From Diphasiastrum complanatum (Eukaryota; Streptophyta; Lycopodiopsida; Lycopodiales; Lycopodiaceae), in NCBI GenBank assembly GCA_029204225.1, contig MU832669.1:1-64000 (forward strand): a DNA stretch of 64,000 bases, in the 5' to 3' direction. The position numbers and the translations under genes are program-made. A model generated the notes under the pieces. It had not been told where the DNA came from, did not search any database, and saw only the letters and a list, made by a program, of their open reading frames with translations. The stretch's first letter is position 1. The number at the start of each line of letters is the position of its first letter. Of this stretch, positions 33,301-46,304 are shown piece after piece.

Positions 33301-36300
33301 CTGCCTTTGCCAAACTGCAAGTAAATTTTTTCTAGGCTGGGCATTTCTGCACACCATTACATATAACTAGCTTGTGGTGCACCCCCAAGCTTGAAATTTT
33401 CTTCCAAGTATGTAATAGGTGCATGTATATTGTTGTTTTACATGCATGTCATGTGCCAAAAAACTCCTGCACCCAAAGGGGTTCCTGCGACAAATCGTAG
33501 AGGATGGCTTGTTCACCATAGATTCTTCCATTGATGTCAACCATCAAAGAGCATGTCACCTTTACTTTTTAAATTTGCAATGTGTCACTGAAAGGGTCTT
33601 GATTGTCTATGTTCACAGTCTTGTAGAGAATATATTTTTGTGGTGCAAAATAACAAACCAATACGTAAATGTCATTGTTGTCCATTTTGATCATCAGCCA
33701 CATGAATTGATTTTGTGGGTCTTCAATCTCATTATAGTACAATAATTCTTTTTGCCAGTGAGTCTCAATTATAGCATGCTACTCCTCCATAGCCTTCAAT
33801 TCCTTCTCCCTACTATGAGTGGTATCCTCCAATAATCAATTGTAGGTGGGTTTCATGCCGCTAGAAATATAACATGCAAGTCTTCAGTTATTCCATGGTG
33901 ATTTGTTGCATTTAAAATCTTCAGTCTCTTCACTAAGACTTGCTATCTTAATCCATGCTGGTTTGTTGCATTCAAAAAAAACTAGTTGTAGTTTTGACCC
34001 TTTGTCGGCCCCATATACCATGTGTCACTATTTTGTATCTTGTAAGTCTCCAAATATCCTTTCCTCTCCTTAGTGGCCTCATTTACCCTCATTTTTACCT
34101 TTTCACATTATTTCCTGACTTCTAGTTGTCGAAAGGTGTGTAAGGTCAATTTCTATGAAGATTTTTTTCTCTAGAATCTATCACAATTTTGGCAAACAAC
34201 TTTTTGTTTTTTGATATAATTCAAGCTGACTAACAATAAGCCACTTTTACAATGTTGTTTGCTGTCTCAACCTATATGATTCTTTGGTCTCCTTTCTTGC
34301 TATGCTCAACTTTTCCCTCAACAAACAAACTATCAAACTCCCGGAACCCCCTTGAGGAAATAAATTTGAAGCCCATTCGATGATCTTTTATTCTTCCTTA
34401 GCTAAAGATGAGACCTATTTCAGAGTAAATGCCCAATCACTATACTGGAAAGTGTGGAATCTTCTTTCTTATGAACTTCAGATTGCAATAAGCTGAGCTA
34501 AGATTTGAATACACTTACATTGTCATGAGAGTTGGTTATTCCTTTTGTTTATTCCACCCTTTCTTGTTGGTCGTGATGGTCTTCTCTTAATGCTTGAGTC
34601 TCTTCCCTTAAAGATTGATTGTCCACTTCTATTGTCGTATGGGTCACCTTCAAATTGTCCTTTCATCACTTTGAAGTTTTGTTTAAATTGGTTCGTTCTT
34701 TCCAAAACCACAATGTACTATTGTTGCAATCTAACTTGGAGTTATAAGTTGTTAGAATCTTGCTTTTGAGTGGAGTCGTTGTGTTGTCCATTATGACATC
34801 TTGAATGTTTGCCTCGAGATTTTCCTAGCAAAGCTTGAAGTTGGTAGATGCTTCATCTACCAACCTAGATTAGTTTTGTTGTCTTGATTGGGTCAACATA
34901 TTCAAAGAAGGTGTTGAACCTATGTAAACTACACTAAATTGGGGTTAAATAGGTTCAAAGTAAAATAAAATAAAAATTGGTATAAACTAACAAAAAATAG
35001 TAAAAAATGAAGAAGATATACAATTAAGATTAGGCTCACTACAAACTAAACTTGACTAAACTAATCAATTGAATAAGGAATCAATAAAGGGATAAGAAAA
35101 GAACACAACAAAGAATGAGAATCTACAGTAATGCTAACAAGGTTGCAACCCTAAGGCCAGGCTATAGCGAACCTCGCTGGATCGTAGGTGCTCAAGCCAA
35201 TGGATCACTTGGTTGCAATGGATGTTTTGTGCACTTGGCAATGCATCGTTGCTCTATAGTGGATCTCAGGCGAGTGCTCAAGTTAGTGGACCCCTTCCCT
35301 TAGATTGCATGTGCTCAAGGCATCATAGTTATTGCAAATCGTTTCCCCAACTCTGTGGTATCCATTTGCACAATTGTGATCTCTTCACACTAGTTTGACT
35401 TTTGTGACAAGGTAGCATTTCCCTTTGTTCCTTATCCTGTTTCTCAATTATCATTTGTTGTTTCCAAGGGGGTCCAACGAGAAATGTTTCTTGTACTCTA
35501 AGCCATATATAGATCAGAGATCTTATAATCTTGTACACACACCCACACACCCACAATGTTATAATGTCATATCAAAACATGTGTGTTTTGGTTTGAGAGA
35601 AAGTGTATTAAGTTGGAACCAATTTGTAGGCATTATTCTATATAGGAAAAATAGTTAATCAGTAAAAAATAAAGTACATGTGTAGAATTATTGTATAAAT
35701 TGTCCGTTAAATTACACCTAGTTGCATTTTAAAAAATGAATCTATGTATTGATGTATTATATTAGCAAAATTTCTCTCTTTCATTGTTTTTTACTTACAA
35801 AGTCCTATAGTTGTTCTGTTGTATTCGGCTTTGAAGCAACCTAATCCTAAATACCGTGAGGACAAGAATGCATTGTTTGGATTTTGGATCTTTGGCAAAG
35901 TGCTTTTCTATATGGTACAAAACATCAAGGGTTTGCACAATTTGCCACTGTGACACCCTAGTATTCCCAATCTAGGAGTTTTTGAAGCATTTTGGTTTCA
36001 TACTACTAAGACGATGCTTGCTTTTCCTTGGTTGAAGATATCTCCACAAAAAATTGTTGATCAACATTTGAGCAAGCTATGTTGTATAATTTGCGATTTC
36101 CATAGTTGTGTAATGTTTTATTAGTGGTATTTGACTACCTAGTTAGCCTTTCATTGATAAGCTATTTGTCGTGCAGCACAAGGAGGAAAGAATAAGCCTC
36201 ACTTTGCGTTCAAGCCTTCAAAAGCATCCACAAATGTGGAAGAGTCATTAAAAATTCCAGGAGAAGCTCATAATTCGTTTATGGCTCACCGTCTCCAACA

Positions 36301-39119
36301 ACTCATTGAAGAAAGCACATATTCCTTATCACTTGTGGATGATCATACGTACACGGAAGTGGAGAAGAATTCTTTTAATGAAACATCAAGAAGAATATCA
36401 CTTATGGAACACCTTCAAAGCCTCATTGAAGATGATAGGTCCAGTCTTTGTTTGAATGAGAAGGTATCTTTTTTCTTGTGTTTCTTTTTTTGGAATGCTT
36501 GGGTTAGTTTCTAAGGTACCTATTCATTACTTCATTCTTATCATCAGGATGTTTTAAAAAGAAAGACAAAAGGAAGACAAACAAAAATTGGTGGAAGAAA
36601 GCGTGCTCTCTCTCCTGAAGAAGATCCTTGCTTACTTGAGGAAGAAAATGATGGTGAATTCAAGGATGACTTAAGGAATCAGTTCCAGGTTCGGATTTTA
36701 GTTTTCTCATTCAAAAAATGCTTTGGCTTAATTGCTATTAGGCTATTAAAACTTAGTTTCCTTTTTGATAGTTATGGTTTGAGCATTCTTTTGCATGAAA
36801 GTGTCATATATAGTAGCAACGTCATCTTTAACATCATGTTTTGTGATTGAAGATTGTGAGCTCTGATAAACTACTTACAATGCACATCAACTTAGAAAGA
36901 AGTTAGAACTTAGAACTTAGTTCGATCAATGAAGACTCAAATGTAACATCGACAATGATAAATCAGCAATCACAAAAGACCGTAGATGATACTAAATACA
37001 ATGTACATGTCATGTCATAGTGTTGCTCAATAAGTCTTATGCATAGTTGCACACTGGCAAGTGCTCACATCTACTATCTAATTGAGCACTGAATAAAAAC
37101 TATGATGTATCATCCTTCATATGACCCTCCTAGCTCTGCTTGGAGGCTCCTCTGTGACATGATTGTCGTCATCACCGCCCTCCACCTCCGCCTCATCATC
37201 TGCCTTATCCTCCTCCTCATCAACATACTCCTCTGAGTCAGAGGTCTCTTTGGCTGATGAGGCCAAAGGCTCCTCATCTTCAACAGTACGGGAGTGAAGC
37301 TCGATCGTGTCTCGGCCTCCTCGGTGTCCTCGTGACAGCTCTGGTGGTTATCCCTACACACAAAAATGGTCAACGATTACAATTGGGCAAATCACACAAT
37401 AAGGTTATCAACGTCAAAGACAAAGTCAAACTAAATTGTACAATGACAAGGGACTAGTTATCAAATAGTAAGCAGTTGCTAGTTCAAAGTTGGATTCCGA
37501 TGATTTAGAAAGTTGGATTTGAAATTCGAGTCTTGATTCTTCAATCGGGATTCAAATTTCGACCCACACATACTAAGTTTTAACTTCTAACTACCAACTT
37601 GTAAGTTCTAACCTGCAGTCAATGCGGCCTCCTCATAGACGTCCTCCTCCGCCCTGGTCCCTCGGTGGCAAATCTGGAACTTTTGCCACATCAATCTCAT
37701 CGTGATTGACCTACATCTCAAAGTTTGAAAAGCATAGATCGTTGTAGCGTGTACTAGTAGGCTACTTAGTACTAGCGTCTGACTAGCTGCTACTATCTAT
37801 ACAACTACTTAGTACTTACTTAGAAGTTACAGGTTAGTAGACTAACCAAGTAGCTACTAGCAATAATCAAAACCACAATTTACTCGAATTTCATCTCTGG
37901 TTAACGACCGACCTCAATAGCAAGCTGATGAGACGCAGGGCCGCATGCCGTGTGATAGGGGCTATGAGAGATAGAGTGGCAACAATGGCAAACCAAAAGG
38001 ATCCAGAGAGAGGAAGTGTGTCTGGTAATAGCTTAGACGAGTGCGGGAAGGTGGGAGGGAGCTCCAAGTCTGCTGTATATATCGACAGAATAAATAGCCT
38101 CAGATATATGAATGCGTACCACGAGGAGATCCATGATAGAGATGCCTAGATGTCGTAAAAGATCAAACGCCTGGTGGTACCAGGAGAGCTTGGCATGGAG
38201 GATGTGACTGCAAGGTAGGAATATCTGTCAGAAGGGAGAGCCAATACTCTCTGGATATATATAATGAGCCTAAAAAGGGCATCCACTAAAATAGGAGGAA
38301 CAACAAACTCAGTAGTGACAATCTGGTGTGGGACTGGGGGCTTAGCCCTAATCATCCGAGAGATCATGGAGGTCTGGAGTCGAGATATACAAGACCAATC
38401 CGAGGAGGTCATACCTGTACACCAAACTTCTGTCGCATATAAAGTTGTAGGAGTGACCATAGTGTCTAAGAGACGACACTTACTGGGAGCATCATGAATA
38501 TAACTCCTGAAACAAAATCTCTCAAGCTGGACGAGGGAAGCATGGCCCTTCCCAAGTCGATCTGAGGCTGCCTGCCGCATAGTGAAAATCGGACCACTGA
38601 ATAGCACACCCAAATAAGTGTAAGATGAAACAATCTCCAAGGGCTCCTGACGATGCATGAAGGCTCTGGAAGTATTGAAGACCATCACTTTGGTCTTCGA
38701 TATATTCACCCGCAATCCCCAGCGGGTACAAAAAATATGTAGGCTGTCCAAGTGTCTCTGGAGTCCGTCTCTAGTCGGTGAGACTAAAGCCCCATCGTCA
38801 GCATATAACAGTATAGCAATAAGTACGTCACCTAGACTGCAACCGATCCCACCATGGAACTGAGTCAAAAGCTTTCTTGAAGTCTACAAAGCAGCAATAA
38901 ACTCGCTCTCGTCTATGTCTAGCCTGCTCAGTGATAGATCGGAGCATGGAGGAGGAGTTCAGATTCCAGGTCATCAATGTCACGGGCGCGACGAGTTCTT
39001 AACTTTTTAATGGCTACGAGAACCACGTCAGCAGTGATGATCGAAACTCAAAGGGACGAGGAGAAATAACAATTGGGGTATCAGCAGGTAAGGTATATAA
39101 AATGGTGGCATACTCAGTC

Positions 39120-39201
<82 letters not shown>

Positions 39202-40735
39202 TTTATTAACGTCTTTTCCATGCCAAAAGGCGTATAAGACGAACAAGTACATCAGATAAAGTGGAACCAAGACGGAGCAATGCCGTCAAACAACCTAACA
39301 AAAACCAAACTAACTAAGAAGAGGATAATGTCCAGGATTATATGGTACGAAGACCATTTACAGATTCAACTGGCATCTCTTCAGTGCTCTAACTCTCTCA
39401 CTAACTCTGAACAATATTAGATATCTCATTAATAGCAATAGGTTTAATATCTACAAAACGAATGATACCGTCTCTGTAGATCAACCTCTTTCCATTTGTT
39501 ATAGCCTCCTGTTTTGCTTTTTTCCGTTCTTGAACCTGAATGTAAGTAAGGTCTTCATCCAGGTATATCGTGGTACCCCGCAGTGTAGATCTCTTCCTTA
39601 GCACTTCATGACGACTAGTTGCAGATGCAAAACGTATGACAAGAGTACCTGAATCTTTCTTAGGCCGCCATGCAGTATCCATATCTTTGTGGTGGTGTTG
39701 AAGACTCTCTTCAAGAAACTTTTTAGCTTCACCAACAGCATCATGGGAGTTCGTAATACCTCTGACTCGGACATTAAGAGCCTTTTGCGCTCGCAAACGG
39801 CTCTCGGTGAACGTAGCTGAGCTAAATGAAGGTGGAGGTGGTGGAACAACAATATTAGGACCTTTAAGCACATCTGCCCAAGATCGGACAGCGGTATGAT
39901 GTTGTTCCACATGACTTTCAAGCTGTTGGATCTTGGCTGAAGTAGTCGAGTGAGAGGAAGCTTCGATTTTGATAGCTGCAACTTCTTTTTTGAGATCATC
40001 AATAGATGAATCTAGTTTCTGAAGATGAGATTGCACAGCTTGGATCATAGCTTCAAGAGAGGAAAGTTTTACTTGATGGTTGTTGAGATATTCATAGGAA
40101 CGTAACTGATATGCACGAATGACGGAGATCATAAATGCTGGAGGTAGAAGTGATTCCTCTTCAGGGGTATTCGGGGTCAAAGGATCGGCTATAATGGATT
40201 CACTATTAGCAAGAATAGGATTTGTTGGAGAGATAGGGATTGCAACTGGGATAGAAGGTGAAGGTGAAGGTGGATCTGAAATGGAAGAGGAAGACGAGGC
40301 GGATGAAGAAGACGAAGCAGCGTTGGAAGGAAGGGCAAGAGCCCCTTTACGGCGAGGCATCTGGAAGTTGGAACGCTGCTGGTCCGTTCAGCAGTCAGAG
40401 AAATCCGCTCAGGTGTAGGGCCAGAACTGCAAGTTGTAGAGCGTGGAAGTAGATCCAAGTATCGCTGGTGGGGTAGGATCGATGGAGCAGAAGGCAATTA
40501 TTGGCTTCCGTTCAGACTTCCGCTCAGAGAGAGTTGAAGGTCCGCTCAGGTGTAGGGGTAAGTAGTAGAGCGTGGAAGTAGATCCAAGGATCGCTGGTGG
40601 GGCAGGATCGCTGGAGCAGAAGGCAGCTATGGAGCCATTGCTGGAGCAGCTAGGAAGAGCCATCGCTGGGACGATGTGGAATGGGACAGATCGCTGGAGC
40701 CATTCAGACTTCCATTCTCTTCCGCTCAGACTTCC

Positions 40736-40795
<60 letters not shown>

Positions 40796-43700
40796 TATTA
40801 ATGTCTTTTCCATACCAAAAGGCATATAAGACTAGTAAAAGTACATGTCAAGTATGTGGTAATAGTGGGAGCGTATGAAACGTCTCAAAAACAGTAAAGA
40901 CAGAAACATCTACTATGAAACTGAAATAACTGTGGTGAGATATGTAGGAGCATTATAAAGGATAACACACTATCATTAGGTCTTGTTGGTGCTGATGCTA
41001 TAAAAGGATGTGATGCGAACTGCAGCATGGGGGAGCTCTGGTGGCCACTGACGTTGTCTAGGATGTTTCCTCGTAGGAGGTCTGACTGCTCGGGCAGCAA
41101 CATGGCTATAAATGGTGCACTATCTCTGATCTCTGTGAGCATGTATGTCGTCCTCATCAGCATCATCATCATCAAGCTCTGTGTGATGCCGTGATCTCCT
41201 CCTAGAAAAGAAGGAAGTACCCCCTCCACAATAGAAACATCTCTCATAACATAAGTGCGACACATCGAGAGTCTTCATATGCTAGGAGAAATCGTAGTGT
41301 GGTGGGCATGTCGCGAAACAGACAGTAGTATCTCCCTCTAATCTCATAGGAAGTAGGGCATCTAAAAATAAAATGCCCCTCAAACTCCACCTTGCCCAAA
41401 GAACATAACTGGCAAATCCACTCCTCTCTAGGAATACCATGGAACCATCCAGTCTCCATAGCTAGCTGATGCGATGACACACGAAGCTAGTCCAATGTAA
41501 ATATGAGGCTGTGGCAGACCTAAATCCAAATAATGGGGTAGGACTAATTCAATCAAGATATGCTCGATATAAAAAGCGTCTAATATAATGATGAGTACCC
41601 GAGGGAAGCTCTGTAATGGAAATACCAAAGGACTCAATGAAGAAGTGGGATGCCTGAGAAAACCATGACAATCTGTAACCCTGATCATGAAGACAATTGT
41701 GAGGAAGCAACTGCTATCTGCGTATATCTCCTATCTGCATCCGAAAGTGCCTAGACTCTCTGAATATATGTACTAAGCTGGAAAGTTGCATCTATCTATA
41801 TAGGTGGAACAACAAACTCGGCAAGGAGTATCTCGAGCAGGACAGAAGGCTTTGCTCAAATCATACGAGCTAGCATGGTGGGGAATCTCAATATACGGGC
41901 CCTGTGTGATGAAGAAAGTCCGGTATACCATGCCTCTATTGCAGATACAGTTGTGGGGCTGACAATGGTATCAAAGAGTCGGCATTCAGGCCCATCTGTT
42001 ACAAAAGATGCAAGCAATCCAAGTGCCGTTGTAACCCCTCTCCGGTCAAGGAGACTAATACCACATCATCGACACAAAGAAGAATGGCGATCAAAATGTC
42101 AGCAAGTCTACAACCGGAACTGCTGCACTGAGAAATGACTCTCTCTAGCTCATCAATATATAATTGAGGAGAGTGGCTAGTGTGGGAGCAAGTAGGTCGG
42201 CTGCATGGATAAGGAGTTCAGATTCAAGGTCTTCGATATCTCTCGCATTATGGGACTTCATTCTCTTGATGGCCACAAGTACCATGTCAGAGGTGAAAAA
42301 GGTGAACTCAGAAGGTTTGGGAGAGATAGAGATGGGTGAATCAGTGGGTATGGTGTAAAGGCTAGTGGCATAGGTCCATATGTAGAGGTCAGCCAAGACA
42401 GGTGGTGGAGCACGAGGGATAAACTCTCGCCAAAAAGCGCCAAAAGAAGAGCTGAAGAGAAGGTCAACAAGACGTTTTCCTTCAGAGTCATCATAAGCAC
42501 GCTTTTTACGACGGAGAGTACGATGGTATGAAAGTCAGGAGGAACGGAGAAGGTGAGGAGCATGGGCACATGAATGGGTGACAAGATGATGAAGAGAACA
42601 ACACTCGACATCATACCATGGAGGGTGCAGAGGACGAGGTGATAAAGAATGTATGGATCTGCCTTTATGGGGCTTAGAAGGAAAGGCTAGAGAAGCCCAA
42701 ATTGTCTTTGGACGTCCTGGTAACTCCCATCTCATCATTGTCAAGGGCACAAACACGGAGCTGGTCGGTGGTGTCATAAAACTCTGCCTTTGTCGTGAGG
42801 ATGTCCGGGCACTAAAATCCCTAGTGAATATATCGCTTTGTGAATTTGATAATATCCAATGAAAGATCATGGTATGGTGAGCCAATGCCCTCATAAATAG
42901 ACGAAGACTCTAGTGGACAAATGCTGCGACAAAAAGGTCTCTGTCCAAACCAATATCCTGGCCCACAATACGAATTCATATATAGCATGCATGCTCATCA
43001 TGCCAGACGCTCAAGTAAAGAGACTCCCTGTATAAGCATGCAACCCCCTCCAGATCCATGGCCACTAGCTGATCTAGTCTCAGGTCTATACGCGGAATCC
43101 CATATGTATCCTGGAAAAGCAGGAAGTCCTCGCTCCGACTCTGTCGTTTCTTCAACCTGTTTTGCAAGGGATGAGAGTTTGCTGCCCATATCGTCCGGTT
43201 TGAAGAGTGCTGCCCATGTCTTCGTCTCTTCGACTTGTTTTTCCAAGCAAGATATTTTGTTGGAAGTTTCGTCCGAAGGAGGTACATGTTCTGCAATCCG
43301 TTGTTTGAGATATACATTTTCTTGCTCCAACTGCTCCACCCGTTCTTTGACACCCACGAGATCCATAACCAGCTTGCCGTCCGCCATTTCAAAGAAGTGT
43401 AGTTGTTTCTCAAGGCTGAGGATTTTGTTTCGGATAAAACCGATATCATAGGCATAAAGACTCTCAATAGGCTTGGAAGGAGTGTAATCGACCGTGGGCT
43501 GCTGATTTGTAGGCGTTTCTGTGACAGCAAGTATATTGGCGGTGAAAATAGAGGGTGCACCAGTGATGGAGCCTTCTGCAGCCAGCGGTGAGGTTGCTGC
43601 AGGTGAAATAGCATCCCCCTCCATCGTAGATGATGGGGGGAGGAGAAGAGATGAATAGAGGGGGGGGGTGCACCCCCCTTTTTCTTAGGTGCCATGTGGG

Positions 43701-46239
43701 AAGGGCACTAGTTCAGTTCAACAGCGCTCCAAATCAGCGCCAGCAAGGCAGTTTCAGCGTGTGCCAGCAAGGTCAGCACCAGTAGGGCATTGGGCCTCAG
43801 TGTCAGCAGGGCATAGAGCCAGGTGCGCCAACAAAAGATCGGGCCAGATCAGCTCGTGCTACAATCCACCACGAGGGAAGCTCCAGCAAGGCGGCCAGTC
43901 ATCGGGCCAGATCTGCGCCAGCAGGGCATCGGGGCAGATCAGCGCTAGAGAGAGGGCATCGGGGCAGATCAGCCCCAGAGAATCGGGTCAGATCAGCGCC
44001 AGAGAGAGGGCGGATCAGCGCCAGAGAGAGAGCATCGGGGCAGATCAGCGGAGGAAGAAATTTTTCACCCTCAGAATGTCTGATGCAGATAGTGTTTCGA
44101 GCCACCTCAACACGCGGATCAGCGGCTTGATTGCAATTACAAATATTACGTCCAATCTTCCCAATCATGCATTTCATAAATAACAATACATTCTGCCCTT
44201 TAACAAAACCGTATCTGGGCAGATGCCATACTGATCAGTACAAGAGCAAAAAAGAATGTATTCAGTTCACATAAAAGTATCTACACGTAAGAAGCTATCT
44301 TGCAATACACAAGTGAAAAGAGACATGACTTTGACCGCATTGCTGGGTACTAGAGCAAATCTGTGCCATACTAGCCCCAAGGACATCCTATGGGAAACAT
44401 TTGGGAGTCCGAGCACTTTATGGCTTGGACAAATTCATGCCATTCAAGCAAGTCAAAATCAAACTTTGCAAACATCCCTAGCTTACTCACACAGGCTGCA
44501 CTTCCTTTTTTTTTTAAAATTCCGAACCTTGCAAAGGATAAAAAGGACCAAACTTAATAAGATTTGTAGCATGGAATGTAAGTACTTTCTAGCTGATAAT
44601 TTAAAAAATAATTTACGTAATATGTGACGTTACCAACGTCTTAAAGAACTGTATTGTAGTGTTGGGTGGTACTACCTTCCGTATAGCTTCATAGAGCTTC
44701 ATACCTGAATGCGAGGTGAGGTGATTTCTTGTGAGCTACCCATCTTCCACTGCTTCAAGCAAAACCCTGCTTACGTACTACCGATTCAAAACCGAAAGTG
44801 ATGGATTAATGGTAGTGCAACCTTTATCATGTAGCATCGTTATCTTGCAACGGTGTTAAACTCAAACACAAGCACTTCCTTATTATAAGCCAGTATTCGT
44901 GTGTCAAGGGGTGATGGAGTCATCAGTTCCTAGCTCGACTGTTTATCGAATATAGAAAGCAGTAAGGTATTAACGTTACTCATACATTCAGATAGCTGTA
45001 GTTATCAAAAAAAAGCAGCACATTTCGTGCTTACATCTCAAGCTAACGATGTGCATTAGTCATCCACTTGAGCAAATACATATTTCGTTCTTTTATTATA
45101 ATCACAAGCATGTATTGGAATGAGCCACAATCATATTGGGCGGCCTACTACGAAAGGTTTTCGTAGAGACAAACATATGCATTATCAATAGCCACAAATG
45201 CTTTTATCATTCTGAAAATCAGTAGACAGCGATGGAGGTCCATCGCACTTCAGATGGCTATCCGTGGGGATCAGGCCCATCGCACTTCAGAAGGCAAACA
45301 AATGCGATACACTTCAAAAAACATAGCATATGGAGCAGGTCCATCGCACTTCTGAAGGAATCCATCAGCGCATTATTACTGTGCTCCAATCCTCACGAAG
45401 CAATAGTAGAAGGCGCGGATTTCTGTCCATGAGAATGCGCTGGCCAGCGGCCTACAGCAACACTATAATCTGGTGACTGTTCATCTCCATAACACTTTAG
45501 CTCCAAGAGTAGCCTTTTGATCTATAAAATCTCTTTTGTTGTGGTTGTAAGAGACTTAGCAAAACAAAATGTGAAGAGGTGAATAACATACCTGTGGTAT
45601 TGTTCACTATTGCTTTTGAGATAGCACCCACACGTCTTCGCTTCCAGACGTGTATAACGGAAGCAAGAATGTAGTATCGATCTATGATAATCAAGGTATT
45701 ATGTAAGCTCATTCCCTTTCCAGCATAACAAGCTAATGATACTTTTTCGATGCATATGATCATTCAATCAAACAAACCATAGCTTTCTTACCTTAGTTTG
45801 TAGTATCCTCCACCCGAATACTCTTCCACAAAGCTTTTACAGGTTTCCTCACATCCAAGCAAAGATGGCAGCAGTAGAGAAGCCAGCCAAGAGAGCAAAA
45901 GCAAGAGAGAGAGGGAGAGAGCAAGAAGAGTGAAACTTAGGATTGTAGTGATCTTCCCTTTTATAGAAATTCCAGTACCCCTTGGTGCATTAGGTGTTAG
46001 AAGATGCTCACCGTTAGATTGAATCCCTATCATGTGCACTGGTCATAGCCGTTCGATGAGAACCAAATTTCCCACTTAAAAAAAAACTTTTTTAAGGCCA
46101 TGTTTCTAAGTTAAGCACAATAAAGCATTTTCATTGGTATAGTATCATAAGGGAAAAAGGCTTTTTATAATGTTTCGAAAAACCAATGACGTGTAGTATC
46201 AATATAGTAGAGTTCATGAGAGAGAGTTCATGAGAGTTC

Positions 46240-46304
<65 letters not shown>

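Larger units (their letters stand above)
39122..40737 (-). mobile_element. ORF1-only LINE derivative (copy B2)
   Basis: On the minus strand it has a 5' region with about two ~137-bp monomers, a full ORF1, a short 3' UTR, the family stem-loop with AATAAA, and a CT tail. It has no endonuclease or RT. This is the layout of a LINE that lost ORF2 but kept both ends, comparable in logic to mammalian HAL1. It is about 1.6 kb and has CT repeats on both sides. Confidence 0.75.
40738..44060 (-). mobile_element. LINE copy C, near full length with deletions
   Basis: On the minus strand: a 5' tandem-repeat region (44060-43700), ORF1 in two frames (43695-42976), the endonuclease-RT linker (42894-42535), RT parts (42480-41690), zinc finger (41480-41330), acidic tail, stem-loop (40832-40803) and CT tail. 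Most of the endonuclease and parts of RT are deleted. Confidence 0.82.

Noticed and set aside
45867-45935. Short plus-strand frame MAAVEKPAKRAKARERE
   Set aside because: It stops after about 22 codons, with no splice donor or continuation recognised.
46070-46195. MITE-like inverted repeat
   Set aside because: Only a 7-bp arm (cattggt/accaatg), with no terminal duplication.
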